Below are positions 1-12,469 of a stretch of DNA of 64,000 bases, piece after piece. The stretch comes from Rhodeus uyekii (taxonomy: Eukaryota; Chordata; Actinopteri; Cypriniformes; Acheilognathidae): contig JAWRVZ010000245.1 in the NCBI GenBank assembly GCA_037043235.1, positions 659,098-723,097 on the forward strand, read 5' to 3'. Each line of letters begins with the position of its first letter. The stretch's first letter is position 1. The notes beneath the pieces are model-generated. The model worked only from the letters and a program-made list of their open reading frames with translations. It was not told the DNA's origin and made no database searches. The position numbers were made by a program, and so were the translations under genes.

Positions 1-1360
1 AAAATGTTACTCAGTAAAGATTGGGTATTACTATATTAACAATTAGGGAATATTTTAATATATTTACTCATTCACACACAAACACATACTTCCTCGGGTT
101 GTCACTACCTGCTGAAATATTAAAAGCGGCGCTGGTTCGGTATCCTCGAAGGATCACTGAGAGCCTGGATCCAGATCTATTTTTCAAACAATACATCTGA
201 ACACACAACCAGACAATAAATCCATCTAAAGGCAGCATTGTATTGTCAATATACATATCTCAAATGATCTTCCTTAAACATGGTGGAATTTGTTTGAATC
301 TTTTGATTTACAAAGTTAAAACAAATTTAGTGTATATTTGCATGTCAGAATTATGCAGACTCAGTTGTCTGACAACGGACGCACAAATTATGTAACAAAG
401 ACCACTGGCATTTTATGAATCAAAACAAAGCAGAAGTGCTCTGAACAGCTTTATAATTGCATTATCATCCAACAACTTAATCGCTGATTTTCTGTTCAAC
501 AACAAACGCAGCCTGTAGCTCATCACCTAATGGATGCAGCGTCGATTGTTTGTGTAAATGGGGATTATGAGACTATTTCAGAATAGATATATTGGTCTTC
601 CCGGCTTATGGTGAGCTATTAGACAAGCTTTTAGATGGTTTGTTATGTACATCCAAGCTTGCTGCATTCAACAAGAAATCCTGGATACATTTCAAAAGCC
701 ATTACTAGCGATCAATGTCATTTTACTTTCGCATTCTACGACTGCCTCCTCAGATAATTCCAGTTATGTCTCGTCTGACTTGAACCGGTGATTTCCTGAA
801 TTCCTAAATTGGACTGCCTACAGTGGTTTACAGCAGATATTGTTGAAATCTCACATTTTTGCTATGCGGTAACGAAAATCTTCACTATCCAAAAGACTTC
901 ATCTTAATTCTTAAAGTACCATTTTCACTTTCTCTGCCATCAGATTTTCTATGCATTGGGTCCTAGTAAGCTGGCCTCGGTCAGCAGTGCAGGACAGGAT
1001 TTATGGTCACACTTAAGCACTGGGATCAATAGAAGATAATGCTATTGAGGAGCAGTACGGTCCAGCGATTTCGTTTTTTAGTGCCGCAACATTTGCGAAG
1101 AAAGGCCTTTGGGGATTCAGCACCAGGGAACTAGTTTCTTGCACACTCCTGTCTCAGCAGTGTCCTCAGAACAAAAATTAGGAAAATGTTTTAGGCTACA
1201 TCAGGATATCTAGAGAGATTTCAGGATGAGGATCAGGAATCAGTTGGCTTATATGCTTGACGAAATTCACTCAAGAATGTTGTTAAACATGACACTAAAG
1301 CTGCAACACTAAACTCAGATAACTTTATAAAAGAAATGCTTGTGTTTTCCAGCAGCGGTA
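1..1360. other. Unique noncoding DNA
   Basis: AT-rich sequence with no reading frame that looks coding, no terminal repeats and no tandem structure. The short open frames are what AT-rich DNA gives by chance. I see no promoter or exon here. Confidence 0.5.
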
Positions 1361-1367
1361 CTCTGAC

Positions 1368-1800
1368 TTACCGTATTTATTTGAGTATAATGCGCACACG
1401 TGTATAACGCGCACCCCTAATTTTCTATTAAAAATTGGTATAAAATTTTGTTTCACACCAAGCATTGTAATTTACAAAAAGCCATGATAAAAAAAAAACA
1501 TTTATTTATTGTATAACATATACTTATATAGTAATACCTCAGTTTATGAGTTTAATTCGTTCCAAGGGCGAGCTCGTAAACCAAAATGCTCCTACACCAA
1601 AACAAATGTCCCCATAGGAATGCAATAAAAATCAATTTTTTTTGTTCCACACCACAAATTTTAAATATTTTTGGGGTTTTACCCTATTAATTGCAGTTAA
1701 AATTATAACCATTAAGATCTCATATAAATACTAATTAATAATTGGAAATTAAACTCTAAAAACACTTGACAATTTATTGTAGTGCACTTCAGCTGAGGAG
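1368..1800. repeat. Fragments of DNA-transposon-like dispersed repeats
   Basis: Two repeat-like starts lie close together. One begins near 1372 and describes TATAATGCGCACAC-type sequence. The other, near 1520, has the paired motifs TTATGAGTTTAATTCGTTCC and GAGCTCGTAAACC typical of terminal regions of some fish cut-and-paste elements. No matching far end or target duplication was found, so these are called fragments and the superfamily is left open. Confidence 0.35.
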
Positions 1801-1904
1801 AAAGGAGAGAGGAGGGAGGAGGGAAGAGCGGGGAAAGCAAGGATTCAAGTGCAAATGAGTGAATTTATTATAATAGTGCAGAAAACAAATGAAGTGATAA
1901 TCCA

Positions 1905-2130
1905 GAGTGAAATTAGTGAGACGGAGAGCCGCGAACGAACGAATGAACGCGCTGGAGCCGCGAATGAACGAACGAACGAATTCGCGGGAGCCTCGAACGA
2001 AGAATGAAGGAATTTGCGGGAGCCTCGAACGAAGAATGAAGGAATTCGCGGGAGCCTCGAACGAACGAATTTGCGGGAGCCATGAACAAACTAAAGAACG
2101 AATTCGCGGGAGCCGCAAATGAAAGCGGGG
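1905..2130. repeat. GC-rich tandem array, about 32-bp units
   Basis: Units beginning GAATTCGCGGGAGCC or GAATTTGCGGGAGCC recur at about 1978, 2010, 2042, 2067 and 2100. They are separated by GAAC/GAAT tetranucleotide filler, which also extends upstream to about 1930. The open frames over it on both strands (71 and 126 codons) are by-products of the repeat and are not called genes. Confidence 0.7.
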
Positions 2131-2594
2131 AGATGATATGAGAATCAGGTGCTCAGTGACCACACACATACATACAGACTCAGGCAGAACTAGGAGACAA
2201 TTAATTCATGAACCGTGACAGTTACTGCTTAGAGGTACTGTACGTGTATATTTCACTATGTGAACAAAAGCGATCACAATTAATTAATGTTAACCACTTA
2301 ATCACTTATAAAAGTATCACTGTGGTGAATGATGCAGCCAAACCAAGCGAAGCTGAGAGAATGAATGAGTTAAGGGGTGATAAAGGGGTTGGAATCGCAT
2401 GACTGTTTTATGAGTATACCGCAACGTGTGGGCGAGGAAATGAAGCAGCGAGGGGACGTTTTTTTTCTTCTTCGCCCTCGTGTAGCTACAGTGAGCGGCT
2501 GCAGGCCTTAAAATGTGCAGCGCGAACTCACAATTCGCCAGTGCCCTCAAAGGACCGGCAGTCAAAACAAAGGGGTCTATCTCTAGGAAATATG

Positions 2595-2885
2595 GTAGGC
2601 TATCACATATTATTGTTATGCTGATGACACCCAACACCCAGTATGTTCCATTACATCCAATTTAAAGTCCTGTCCCTTCATTGTTGATTGTCTTGTCAAT
2701 GTAAAATGCTGGATGGCAAAATATTTTCTCCACTTAAATGAGAACAAAACTGATGTTGCTGTTTTTGGCCCTCTTAGCTCATCGCAACACATATTTCTAG
2801 CTACCTAGGTTACCTCTCCAGAGATTTTCACCCATACGTAAAACATCTTGGTGTATTTTTTCGATTCTGTATCTCCCTCTTATCT
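2595..2885 (+). pseudogene. L2-type LINE reverse transcriptase fragment
   Basis: Conceptual translation gives the catalytic YADDTQ box at 2617-2634. It is followed, through frame changes, by text matching the L2/CR1-type RT palm, including FLHLNENKT and, near 2845, LGVFFDS. L2 elements are autonomous non-LTR retrotransposons whose RT copies RNA at a nicked target. This piece is 5'-truncated and has stops and shifts. LTR-like DNA follows at about 2890, and the 3' part of a LINE resumes at about 5010. Clade assignment rests on motif similarity only. Confidence 0.7.
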
Positions 2886-2899
2886 GTCTAACTATAACA

Positions 2900-3337
2900 T
2901 TTGTCCCTGTCTGTCTTGGACTTCTTTTTCACTTCCTGTAGGTGAGGTCTTGGGGACACTTCCTGTTAGTTGTGTCATCTCGGCACTTCCTTTCTGTAAG
3001 GTCATTGTTTCACTCCCTGCACCTGTCGTGTGATCACTTAATTGTTAATTGTCTACCCAGGTGTTTGTTATTCCCTTGTGTACAGAACACTCTTGCATTT
3101 CCCTTGTGTCTGTTGGTTGTTGAAGTTAATCTGCTTTGTTGGGTGTGGATGGCCTGCCTGTCTCCTGAGCTCTCCTTAATCTGGTTTTTGTTCAGATTAT
3201 GGACATGTGTGCTTCCTTTGTTTTTATTTAAAGTCTTTTTTTTAATTTTTGAATAAAGCGATTTTGAGTTTAACGTTTCTCTTGTCATCGTACTCTCTGC
3301 ATCGCACATGTCCTGTTCCTTGCCTACACTTCGTGAC
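2900..3337 (+). mobile_element. Solo-LTR-like sequence
   Basis: Starts with TGTCCCTGTCTG, has an AATAAAG polyadenylation-type signal near 3252, and ends in a CTCTGCATCGCAC stretch (3293-3307) followed by GTGACTGTAACA. The same 3' motif occurs at the ends of the LTRs at 60079 and 62195, which supports an LTR identity. No target duplication could be assigned, because it abuts another LTR-like sequence. Confidence 0.5.
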
Positions 3338-5007
3338 TGTAACAAAGGGAGACTCACAGGCAGCAGTCCAAGTGCTGGTCTTTATTAAGAATGGTCGTAT
3401 TTGCACAAAGTCAGGGCAAAAAGAGAGAATACGTGATCGATAATTCAAGCAGGGGTCAGAAAGGCAGGCAGACAGTTTCAGGTACAATAATCCAGGCGAG
3501 TAGTCAATAGTGATGTGACGTTTGACACCGAGGCTTCGAAGCTTCATCAAAATAACGAAACATCTCACAGTGAAGCACTGTTTTGAGCTTGATTCGTTTT
3601 GCCATAACCACGTGATCAGTGACGGCCGAAGCTTTGCATTCTCCCTCAACTACGTGACTGCTTCGCAATCTGGTTCAAACGTAGCGCGAACCCCTTGCGC
3701 AGGTTTTGAGTGTCATGCACTTCGGTAAAATGGTAATGAACTGACACGAAACTCTCAAGCTCTTTTGAATTTTGAGGATGGAACCAGCCAAGAGAAGAGG
3801 CCGTTCGGAAGTCTGCCAGCATTTTCAGGTTGTAACAAATAAAGTAAGCTAATTTTTGTTGTTGTTATTATTATTATTATTATTATCAAGAATTATAGAA
3901 TTAGGCTAATAGTAATACGAAAAAATATTTACACGAATACTTTGATGTACTTTTGATGTCTATCCACATCATCATCTTGCCCTGGAATTTGTATGCACTG
4001 CTGCCTCCTCAGTCCCATGTGAGAGAATATTTTCAAAGGTAGGGGAAGTAAAATAAATAAATAAATAGACTAATCCCTCGCAATGTTGAACAAGTTCGGT
4101 TCCTTAATAAAAATCTTTGATTTCTTCAATTTCCCACAAAATAAAAACTCCCCAGTTCACAAGCACTTCACCATTCCACAATTAATTTTTTTTATTTTGA
4201 TCCTACATGAGCCTTGCCTATGAATTCATAGGTTTAGGACCAAGGCTAAAGTTTATGTAAATTAGGCTGCATGTGTTGATCAAAGCAGATTCATAAAAAA
4301 ATATATATATATTATTTAATAATAATTTATCCCATTTATTATTGTGTTTCATAAATTCATTAATAGGCTCATTTGTTCACATGTTGTAAGTAGCCTACTA
4401 AATTAAAAAATGGAAAAAAATAGCTTTTGTGGATTTCTCAAAGTGAATTGTTACATTAAATGGTCAAAAAAAATCAATGGGTCCTCTGGTACAAGCTGCT
4501 CTTCAAACTTTGACCACAAGATGTCGGTAGTGTTCACCGTGTTGAAAAGCTTCAAGTAATGAACCTTTTTTATGATACAGTTGAGGGGAAAGCCTAGGTG
4601 CTTCACAAAGCTTCATTTCACCATCACTAGTAGTCAAGAGGCAGGCAGATATCAATCACAAGCGATATTCCAGGCACAGGTCGGGGCAGGTAGAACAGAA
4701 TCAAACACGGGCAAACAGGCAGAATCAGTAACAGGATAAACAGACAGGAATAATAACGCTCAGAGTTGACAAACACAGCTAATCAAGACTTCGCCGTGAT
4801 TGCACAGATACTGGAGTCTTTTATAGTTCATATGATGAATGACAGCTGGTGTGAAAAACAGTCATGATGGTTTCCAGCTGGTGTGTGCAATCAGTCCAAT
4901 GTGTGGGTTTCTGGGAAATGTAGTGTGTAATGTAGTGTCAGTATATATGTGAGCTTCCTCTGGTGGCCAGAGAGAGGAGTGCGGAGCTCATATTCATAAC
5001 AGTGACA
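3338..5007 (-). mobile_element. Solo-LTR-like sequence, minus strand, split by a hAT element
   Basis: Read on the minus strand it starts TGTCACTGTTATG (5007) and ends CTTTGTTACA (3338), with a TATA-type ACTATAAAAGA and an AATAAAG signal in LTR-like order. The hAT copy at 3508-4629 interrupts it and duplicates eight of its bases. Without that insertion it would be about 540 bp. No internal retroviral-type region adjoins it, so it is best read as a solo LTR. Confidence 0.55.
3508..4629. mobile_element. Non-autonomous hAT-type element, copy 1
   Basis: Ends are TAGTGATG and CATCACTA. The flanks carry a perfect 8-bp direct repeat, GTAGTCAA (3500-3507 and 4630-4637), the target-site size of hAT transposases. 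The 1122-bp interior has no transposase frame, so it must have moved with a transposase supplied elsewhere. A second copy in inverted orientation, about 1.11 kb after removing later insertions, lies at 39397-49824; the two align almost end to end. Confidence 0.85.
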
Positions 5008-5009
5008 CT

Positions 5010-5382
5010 AACCTTGTTATTCTGCACCAACCAGTAAAGAATCTGAGACCAGCAAATAATAAATTATTGCTCCAGGTACCGCAATCCCGACTCAAGTGAA
5101 AAAACGATCATGCTTTTTCTGTAGCTGGACCTAGTTTATAGAATAGCCTACCACTACCCATTTGTGCTGTTCCTACTTTGAATAGTTTTAAATCAGCTTT
5201 GAAGAAACACTTTTATATCTTGACGTTTGACTCGGACACAGGAGAGAACTAAATACTAATTTAATATTGTTGTAAGTTTCTTATATGTTTGGTTATTTGC
5301 TTTGTATAGCACTTTTCACTGCACTTGTGGCAGTAGAAACTAAATAATAAAACACGAATTAATAAACTAAACTAAACTAAAT
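5010..5382 (+). pseudogene. L2-type LINE 3' end
   Basis: Translation with stops shows the C-terminal LINE block HAFSVAGPSL then NSLPLP then LNSFKSALKKHFY (about 5110-5215). A 3' UTR follows and ends in a short AAACT array near 5360-5382. Together with 2595-2885 it brackets the LTR and hAT insertions. The middle of the LINE, several hundred bases between the two parts, is missing. Confidence 0.65.
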
Positions 5383-5770
5383 TGTGTCCAGCTGACAAGC
5401 ACTCCACCACAAAGTGAAAAGTTTCAGCTTCAAGGCATACAGTTTCCTTGTCGAGGCTGCTCTGGAGTGAAAAATGTACTCAACAACCTCAGTTGAGAGA
5501 CAAGAGTCTATGAGCTTGGCCCCCTCAGTGGTCCAGCCCACATCTTCCATAGTTCTGGGTGGGGGTGAAGTATTGAGCCTCATTTCTGTTTGGAATCTCT
5601 CAAGTAAGACCATTGAGGAGGGACACATAAACCATACTCTGTCTGGCCACCACCTAGCAATCAAGGTGAGACAGAGCTTGTCCCAACGAACTTTCTCCAG
5701 AGCTCGGAAAAGCGTACAATTAGACATCTTTTGTGGCAGAAACAAATCTGATCTGGTCAAACACCCTCCA
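5377..5770 (-). pseudogene. DIRS-type retroelement fragment (RNase H to tyrosine recombinase junction)
   Basis: The minus-strand frame (127 codons, no stop) contains STEVVEYIFHSRAASTRKLY and KLFTLWWS. These match the start of the tyrosine recombinase of fish DIRS-like elements, which integrate by recombination rather than by an integrase. The upstream residues RWWPDRVWF correspond to the end of the RNase H region. Catalytic Arg, His and Tyr boxes are not included, so the piece cannot be functional. It is more diverged than the two larger DIRS copies in this window. Confidence 0.65.
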
Positions 5771-5799
5771 TATCTGCTAAAAAGAAGCTTTTGAAATGT

Positions 5800-6428
5800 C
5801 CGCGAAGTCGATCAACAGACCCGGCCGCAAATTCGTTCCGACGGACCGGGGGTTGGGAACCACTAGAGAGAAAGACTGGTGGCCTGATGCAACTGTGTCA
5901 CGGCATCGGAACCAATCCCCCCCCCCTCTCCCATTGTTCATTGCTTCTGAACAATGGGAGAAGGCACTAGACTTAGACCTAGTGGCTGAGGGAAGAGTTT
6001 AAGCTGGGCCAATCTCTAACCACTCTGTTAGGTCCAAGACCTAGATCGCTGCTGAGCCTTAGTTACAGCAGGACCCAAGCCCTGACGATCACAAGGCACA
6101 AAGCCCTGCTGAAGACATAGAAGCTGCCTCTACCTTGTTTGGCCTGCCTGTATAGTTTCCTTGTTCATAACGTCGTCTGAATATGATGTCCCATCACATA
6201 ACCAGCTCAATTTCCCACATGCTTCATGATACAATCAAGTAGAGTGTTCCTACAATAGATGAAATTGTTTTATCTGATTTTGATGGTTGCTTATAGTGGG
6301 TCTAGATCTGTTTTAGGACCACGAATCTTAGGTACTTGACTTGACTATTGCATCTTATTTCATGATTATATTTGTGTAAATACAAATTGGCAAGTAACAA
6401 TAAATTAGCTCTTACTGACCTTCTGCTG
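5800..6428. other. Noncoding DNA with a hAT-like terminal scrap
   Basis: CGGGGGTTGGGAACCACT near 5850 resembles the right end of hAT elements of the CAGTGGTCCCCAACC kind seen at 16113 and 55094, but no partner end was found. The remainder shows nothing recognisable. Confidence 0.35.
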
Positions 6429-6542
6429 CAGGGGTGTCCAATCCTGCTCCTGGAGAGCCATTTTCCTACAGAGTTTAGTTCCAACCCCAATTAACAACAC
6501 CTGAACCAGCTAAACAAGGTCTTCGGGATTACTAGAAACAGA
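6429..6542. mobile_element. hAT-like short repeat fragment
   Basis: Begins CAGGGGTGTCCAATCCTGCT and continues with GGAGAGCCATTTTCCTACAG and AACACCTGAACCAGC, the layout of a very common fish dispersed repeat. A related copy lies at about 38440-38690. Only one terminal end is visible. Confidence 0.55.
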
Positions 6543-8350
6543 GATGCTCTTATTATTGGGTGATTTATAAGGGTCTGTGGCTTAATCACTGGAGAAAGCA
6601 TAACAGCTAACCTGTTCTACTCAAACTCTCAGCGTACTCATCTTAAGAAATTTGGTGTTTGGCTGATTGGTCATCTGGTCTTCCAGTCTGACATGCTCTC
6701 CTCTCCCTCTAAAACCATAAAACTAGATCAGCATGGGAGACCAGGAAACCACTTTAATTGGGTTTAATCAGAACTTCTCAGGAGTGTCTGGAATATATAA
6801 TATAAACCAAGAGTAAGAGAGTGGCTAGGCAGTGAAACACTCATCATAACATCAGCCCTGTCCTTCCTGCAACCTCTGACCTGACCGTTTTGGAGGTCAG
6901 GCGTCTTACAGAACACTTAAACCTTGCTTGAGGATTTTGACCTGGCAGTTGAGGCAAACTCCCTCTCCATCCTTCCAGACCTCCGCCGGCCCTCTCACTG
7001 CAATTCACCCCTTCAATAATCCCCACAGCCAATCAATAGTAACCGTTCTCTCAATAATTCATAACATTAACATGCGCTCAATGGCCCAGTGGATGGATGG
7101 GCGAGACAGAAGAGGCCCATCATTCCAGTATTGATCCCCCAGAGGGAGTCGATAGCCCGGGATGTGATGGACTTATTGCAAGGCCTTTGCAGACACCACT
7201 GCTTGTATGCTTATAGAGTCCAGAACACTCTAAACACACCATGATGTATCTAAATCATATAGAGCAGCTCTCAAATGGTTTCACTTAAAGACATGATGTA
7301 CTTTTGTATTATAATCTGTGTTGTATTTTCTTATACCTTGGCTTCATGTTTTTCATGAATGTGAGGATTTTCATATTGATAACAACCTATAAAGTAGCAG
7401 ATTTTCTCCAAAGTGCAGTAAAGTTTGTTTGTACATCCAGCCTTTGAAATCAACAACAAATGATATGGGAAACTTTCTTTTAAAAGTGAATTTGTACATT
7501 TGTTTTGATGCCATTGATGAAAAACTGAAGCAAGATTAGTCTAGTTTTAGAGATGTTTTAGGCCCTTTTCAGCTGGCTGAGTTATTCCATCTTCACCAGG
7601 ATGAGAGTTCAACTAGACTAGAGCATCTGAAGACCAACTTATCAAGACTGGGATCCTGGGACTGGAAACTTATCAAAGACCTCCATCACACATCTTGAAG
7701 AGATGTGAGGATCTGATGCCTGTACCGAACTCTGATGGGCATCATTGCGAATATGACGATAGAAAAACAGGTATGCTTGAGTGTTCTGTCCTTTGTAGGA
7801 TTGCATCATCCAATTTTTGGTTTGTTTACTTGTTTTTGGTCCGTGTAGAATTCATATTGCATTCTAACTGCACTAGAGATCGTTTGGAAGTGGAGCGAGA
7901 CACATCTTTTCAGTGATCTTGGTACACTTTTTTGGGTGTACCAGGGATCAGATGGCATTCACACTTATTCAAATGAACCACACTAACAGAGCAATCACAC
8001 CAGAGTTTGTTTAAAACCAACCGAAAATACTAAGTATGAACACATCTTTAAACCAGGTTACACCATTTTGTAAAATGTTTCCTATCCATGACCCTATTTT
8101 TTTTTTTTAACTGACCAGTTGAAAATCAGTGATACAAGCTGGATTCCAAATTCTATTACCATTGCACATAGAAATATAAAAGTCGGCTCACATTAAGTTA
8201 GTATTGATTAACGACCTAGAAAAACTGCAGAAATTGAAATATTAAACAAACACATCCACACTCACAGTATCCGATTAACCACTAATTAATGAATCTAGTT
8301 CTCTAGATTAGTCACCAATATGGCAGTGAGGGAAGTTACTGTAAAGGTTT
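6543..8350. other. Unique noncoding DNA
   Basis: No convincing exon and no repeat termini. The stretch 6985-7085 is low in repeats and rich in homeodomain-like ATCAATA and AATTCATAA words (see findings). About 7920-8060 has a mildly transposon-like look but no defined ends. Confidence 0.4.
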
Positions 8351-8374
8351 ACACACACACACACACACACACAC
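8351..8374. repeat. (AC)n microsatellite
   Basis: Twelve uninterrupted AC units. Confidence 0.95.
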
Positions 8375-8598
8375 TCTCGTTGGTAAGTGTGTGGCGGGAC
8401 AGGCGGTTGGCAGGCAGGTTTCCTCTCTAGGGAGTGCACTGAACTCAATTCCAATCGTTTCCACTTAAAGAGAGCAAAAGCGGGTGGAGGGGAGAAGGAG
8501 GAGGGAGAGAGACGTGGGGGAAGGGAATGAGTGCGGCTGACAGCAAGGGCTTGAACTGATACATGGGAATGTGTGTAAGAGCGGATGTCCCTGCATAT

Positions 8599-8723
8599 GT
8601 GTGTGTGTGTGTATGTGTCTCATTAGCATGTCAATTGACTACATCTGCTTTGCACATGAAAGGTGTAGGATCACGATGTGTAGGAGGACAACAGAGGAGG
8701 AGTGTGTGTGTGTGTGTGTGTGT
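8599..8723. repeat. Two (GT)n microsatellite tracts
   Basis: GT runs at about 8599-8612 and 8702-8723, separated by about 90 bp of unique sequence. Open frames crossing them are repeat artefacts. Confidence 0.9.
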
Positions 8724-11700
8724 CTTTCTCTTTCCCTGTCTGTCTTTTTCAAGATATTCTGGACGCTCCATTTCCACCCAGTAAACATGTACACATGGAC
8801 TAACAATCTGATGTTCTTACACAATTTTGCTTGTCAACTAAATTCAGCTTATGAAGCAAATTTCTGAAAGTGGTGTGCCCCGAATCTGCATCTGTGCAAA
8901 TCGTGTATGAAATGAGGTTCCGTACGACACCTTCAAATGACATTTATGAAACTGAGAGCTATTAGACAGCAATTCGAACAATTTCACTGTGTCATACTCA
9001 TTCTGTTGCATTATTTATATCATTCAGATGTCATTCTCCTTCACACTCTCACATCAAGGTGAACCGTCAAAAGTGCAGCAGCACTCACAAACCACGCAGA
9101 CACAAAACGCGTTTAAAATGGTGAGAAAGAGTGTCAGTACAGAGAGAGACATTTAAGTGAAGGATATAGACCTTATCCAGCTGTTGTTAGGTAAACAAAG
9201 ACAGAGGACGAACCCTTTGGCTGCTTTTCTGACAATAGCACATTACAGATGAAAGTGAAACGGCCGCAGAGGAGGGTGAGGACCACTCTGGCGAGGTGAG
9301 GAAAGGGGCTGTTATTGCCACAGGCACAAAACCACAACAACTTCATTCACCATCAAACACTTTTTGCCTTTGTGCACCGTTAGCGTGTTGGCTGACCTTC
9401 CTGGCACACGTGTGCACTTTATAGTGCGTGTTTGACAGCTTGACTCATGGACCACCTGCGAGCCGTCAGTCCATACAGACATGTATTACATGAGGTGTGG
9501 ATCAGATGACCCTTCATCACTGAAGAGAATGAAATCTCAAATCGCTTCTCAGACATTCATTGTGTGTTATAAACAGACACAGAGACGAGAAGACCAGGAT
9601 GATGATTTTCTCTGATCTGAGCCAGCTTAAGTAGTAAGTTACAGAGGACATACTATATTGTGAATACAGCACTATATGTTTTATTGTTTTAAATAAAACT
9701 GCGAGAAAAGATTATTTCTAGATAACAGACTTTGCCATATCTGTGTTTAACTCAAAGTGAGGGTCTGAATGAAGTGTCTTTATTTCAATTTTAAAACTTT
9801 GAAAAAAAGAGTTTAGCTGACAGAGGAGAAAACGTGAAGCTCGCAGCGCAGATATAAATATATATGTAGTATTTAAAACAGTCTAAGACACAGGATAATG
9901 AACGTAACAGGGGGGAACTAATGAGTCTCTTAAAAAGGGCCAGGTGAATGAAATTAATCGAAGAAACGCATAGGAAAACTGGGTCAACTTAAAGCGAGCA
10001 AGGTGAACACAGAGACAGGACAGACTCTGACAATATTTTTTTATAGTGTTTTTTATTGTCCAAAAATTGAACATTCATATGTTAGCATTAAAATAATTTC
10101 AGAAACCAAAATCTGATCCCAGATATTAAGATTCAACTAATTCTTCATTTTACAATTACAAAAGTATACAACATTTAAAATTTGCCTGATTTCAGCCTAA
10201 GTATTTGAACCTTTTTCACTTTATATTATGTATAACTAATAAGCTTTGAAGGTTATTATTTCGTAGGTAAAATGAAATAATGTTTCATTTCAGAATTGCT
10301 CCATGGAAGAAAAGTGTTAATCTTTCAAGTGTTAGTCATGCATGACAGAGACATACAGTAAGCATGACTGTCCTGTCCTCAAGTCGGTCAGAGTGTCACG
10401 TTGTGTCTTTTCCTGATTCTGCACTGAAAATAGTGTTGCAAGGCCAAACAAACAGCCACAGACCATGAACTTCCCGCTCTAAGAGGAGGGGGCGGCAGTG
10501 TTCCTCAATGCTGCTCACGGACTCCTGCGCTGGGCAGAGGAGGAACTTCTTGCTCTGGGACCCTGGCTGCGGTTCAGGGAGTGTTTGTTTAGCAGACGAT
10601 CTGGAACAAGTCAGCACTGGAGCAATGCTGACACATTATGTTTATCTGTTTAAGTGTCTGAAATAACCTTTAGAAGATATCTAGAGATTAACTTAGAATA
10701 ATAAATAGGCGCCAACATACATTCATCCTTGTTCATATTTCTTGAGGAAACTGTGTTTACAGAAATTCATGAACAGATATTGTTTCATTAGAGGTCCAGC
10801 TGCTTTTTTTAATCTCTGTGAAGGCATACTAATTAATACTGCTTTGTAACTTATATTTCTTATAAATATTATGTAATAAAGATTAATTTAACAATAATAA
10901 AAAAATCGTTTGAATATATTCAGATTTTTTCCCTTCCCGTAAACATAAGAAGGAAAGGTATGTCTAATTCTATTTCATCACAGAAGGCCCCAAGTAGCAT
11001 GCTGTTATTTGTGTAATTATTTTAAAATGTAATGTTGCTATTATGATATGTCTTCAATTAAAATAAGGGCAATTAAATACAGAAAAAAAATATTCATACG
11101 CCTGTATATAAGTCCGAAAATTATTCTACCTTTCAGTTGAATCTCTTCTACTGTTGAACTAGGATTTCTCTGTCATCGGTTACACCATCTTTATTAAATT
11201 TAAAAACATTTTTAAAATACAAGTTTAAGTTAAAATAGGTTATTTAGTATTTTACATTAATGACACTTAAAAAAAACTTTAAATAATAAGAAATATTATG
11301 TCAAAAGTAATAGGCCATTTATATATAAATAAAAATGTGTAGGGGGGTGGGGGTGCTATTGTGATATGACAACTAAATTAGCAAATGTTTACTTATTTCC
11401 TATAATAAGGCATTGGCTGATGCATCATCATCATCCTGCACATGCTGAACTTATATCTTCCCCCATCCAACCCTACACATGAAGGAAAAGAGAGAGAGAG
11501 AGGAGTCGGGGGCAGCTGAGCTGTGATTTGAATAAGATGGCGAGACCCAGTGGCCCAACCCTCCCCCCCCCCCCCACACCCCCACACACCCCCAGTTTAA
11601 TATCAGAAGAGTTCCTCCTCTTCCTGCACTGAAGACGGACGTCAAGTCGTGCTGAGTTTCTAATAAACGTCTGGCCTGCGGTTATTTGTGAGCTGTGAGC

Positions 11701-12123
11701 CACTGGACAGACTGAATGTAGTTTGAGGTTATCACAGGCGGATATTGTCACCGGTTCAGTGGCAGAGAAAGAAAGGCAAAAACATCTGACTCTACAGATG
11801 CTGGAGAGAGACAGTCAGACAGAGAAAGAGAAAGAAAATAAGGTGTATAATGAAGAAGGATTGCCAAAGTAAAAGGATGCAATTGTTTTATGTTATTAAT
11901 AACAGCTTTTGTTGACCTTTTTTGCATGAATATTATTTAACTCACATATTTACCAGTATTACAAAGCAAAACAGTAAATTGTACAGAACCGAAGTTGCTG
12001 CACACACCGTTCTTCTAAAACAGTTTAACATGATGATAATCTTCTTCACTGTATTGCCACAGTGAATCTTGTTTAGTTGTTTAATTTGCACGTTTTATGT
12101 GGTAAATCTTCCACCAGTATGAC

Positions 12124-12126
<3 letters not shown>
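8724..12126. other. Unique noncoding DNA
   Basis: No recognisable coding sequence or repeat termini. A C-rich tract lies at about 11563-11595. The block 9230-9430 is less AT-rich than its surroundings and could be conserved noncoding DNA (see findings). Confidence 0.4.

Positions 12127-12159
<33 letters not shown>
12127..12159. repeat. (AC)n microsatellite
   Basis: Uninterrupted AC run of about 33 bp. Confidence 0.95.
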
Positions 12160-12162
<3 letters not shown>

Positions 12163-12447
12163 AGGACTTCACCAGAACACATGCAATCTTTTGATCTTAA
12201 TAATGAAGGCCTAAATCAGCAGAGTTTATTCATCCATCTGTCAATCAACATCTCCATCCAAATCAACGCAGAGCGGTTCCCTCTACAGGCGATCACATTT
12301 GTGAATGAAAAGCCCTAAGGATGGACTATAAAACACTAATGGATTATGACTCATTTATAGTGTGCGAACTCTATAGCCAGCGGCGGTGCTGAAACAATAG
12401 GCATTAAAACAACACACACCATTGCAATGATGACTAACACAGACACC

Positions 12448-12468
12448 GTGTGTGTGTGTGTGTGTGTG
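12448..12468. repeat. (GT)n microsatellite
   Basis: About ten GT units. Confidence 0.9.
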
Positions 12469-12469
12469 A

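Noticed and set aside
1789..2169. 126-codon minus-strand and 71-codon plus-strand frames
   Set aside because: Both follow the tandem array at 1905-2130; repetitive peptide with no family resemblance.
8571..8867. 98-codon frame with Val/Cys repeats
   Set aside because: Driven by GT microsatellites.
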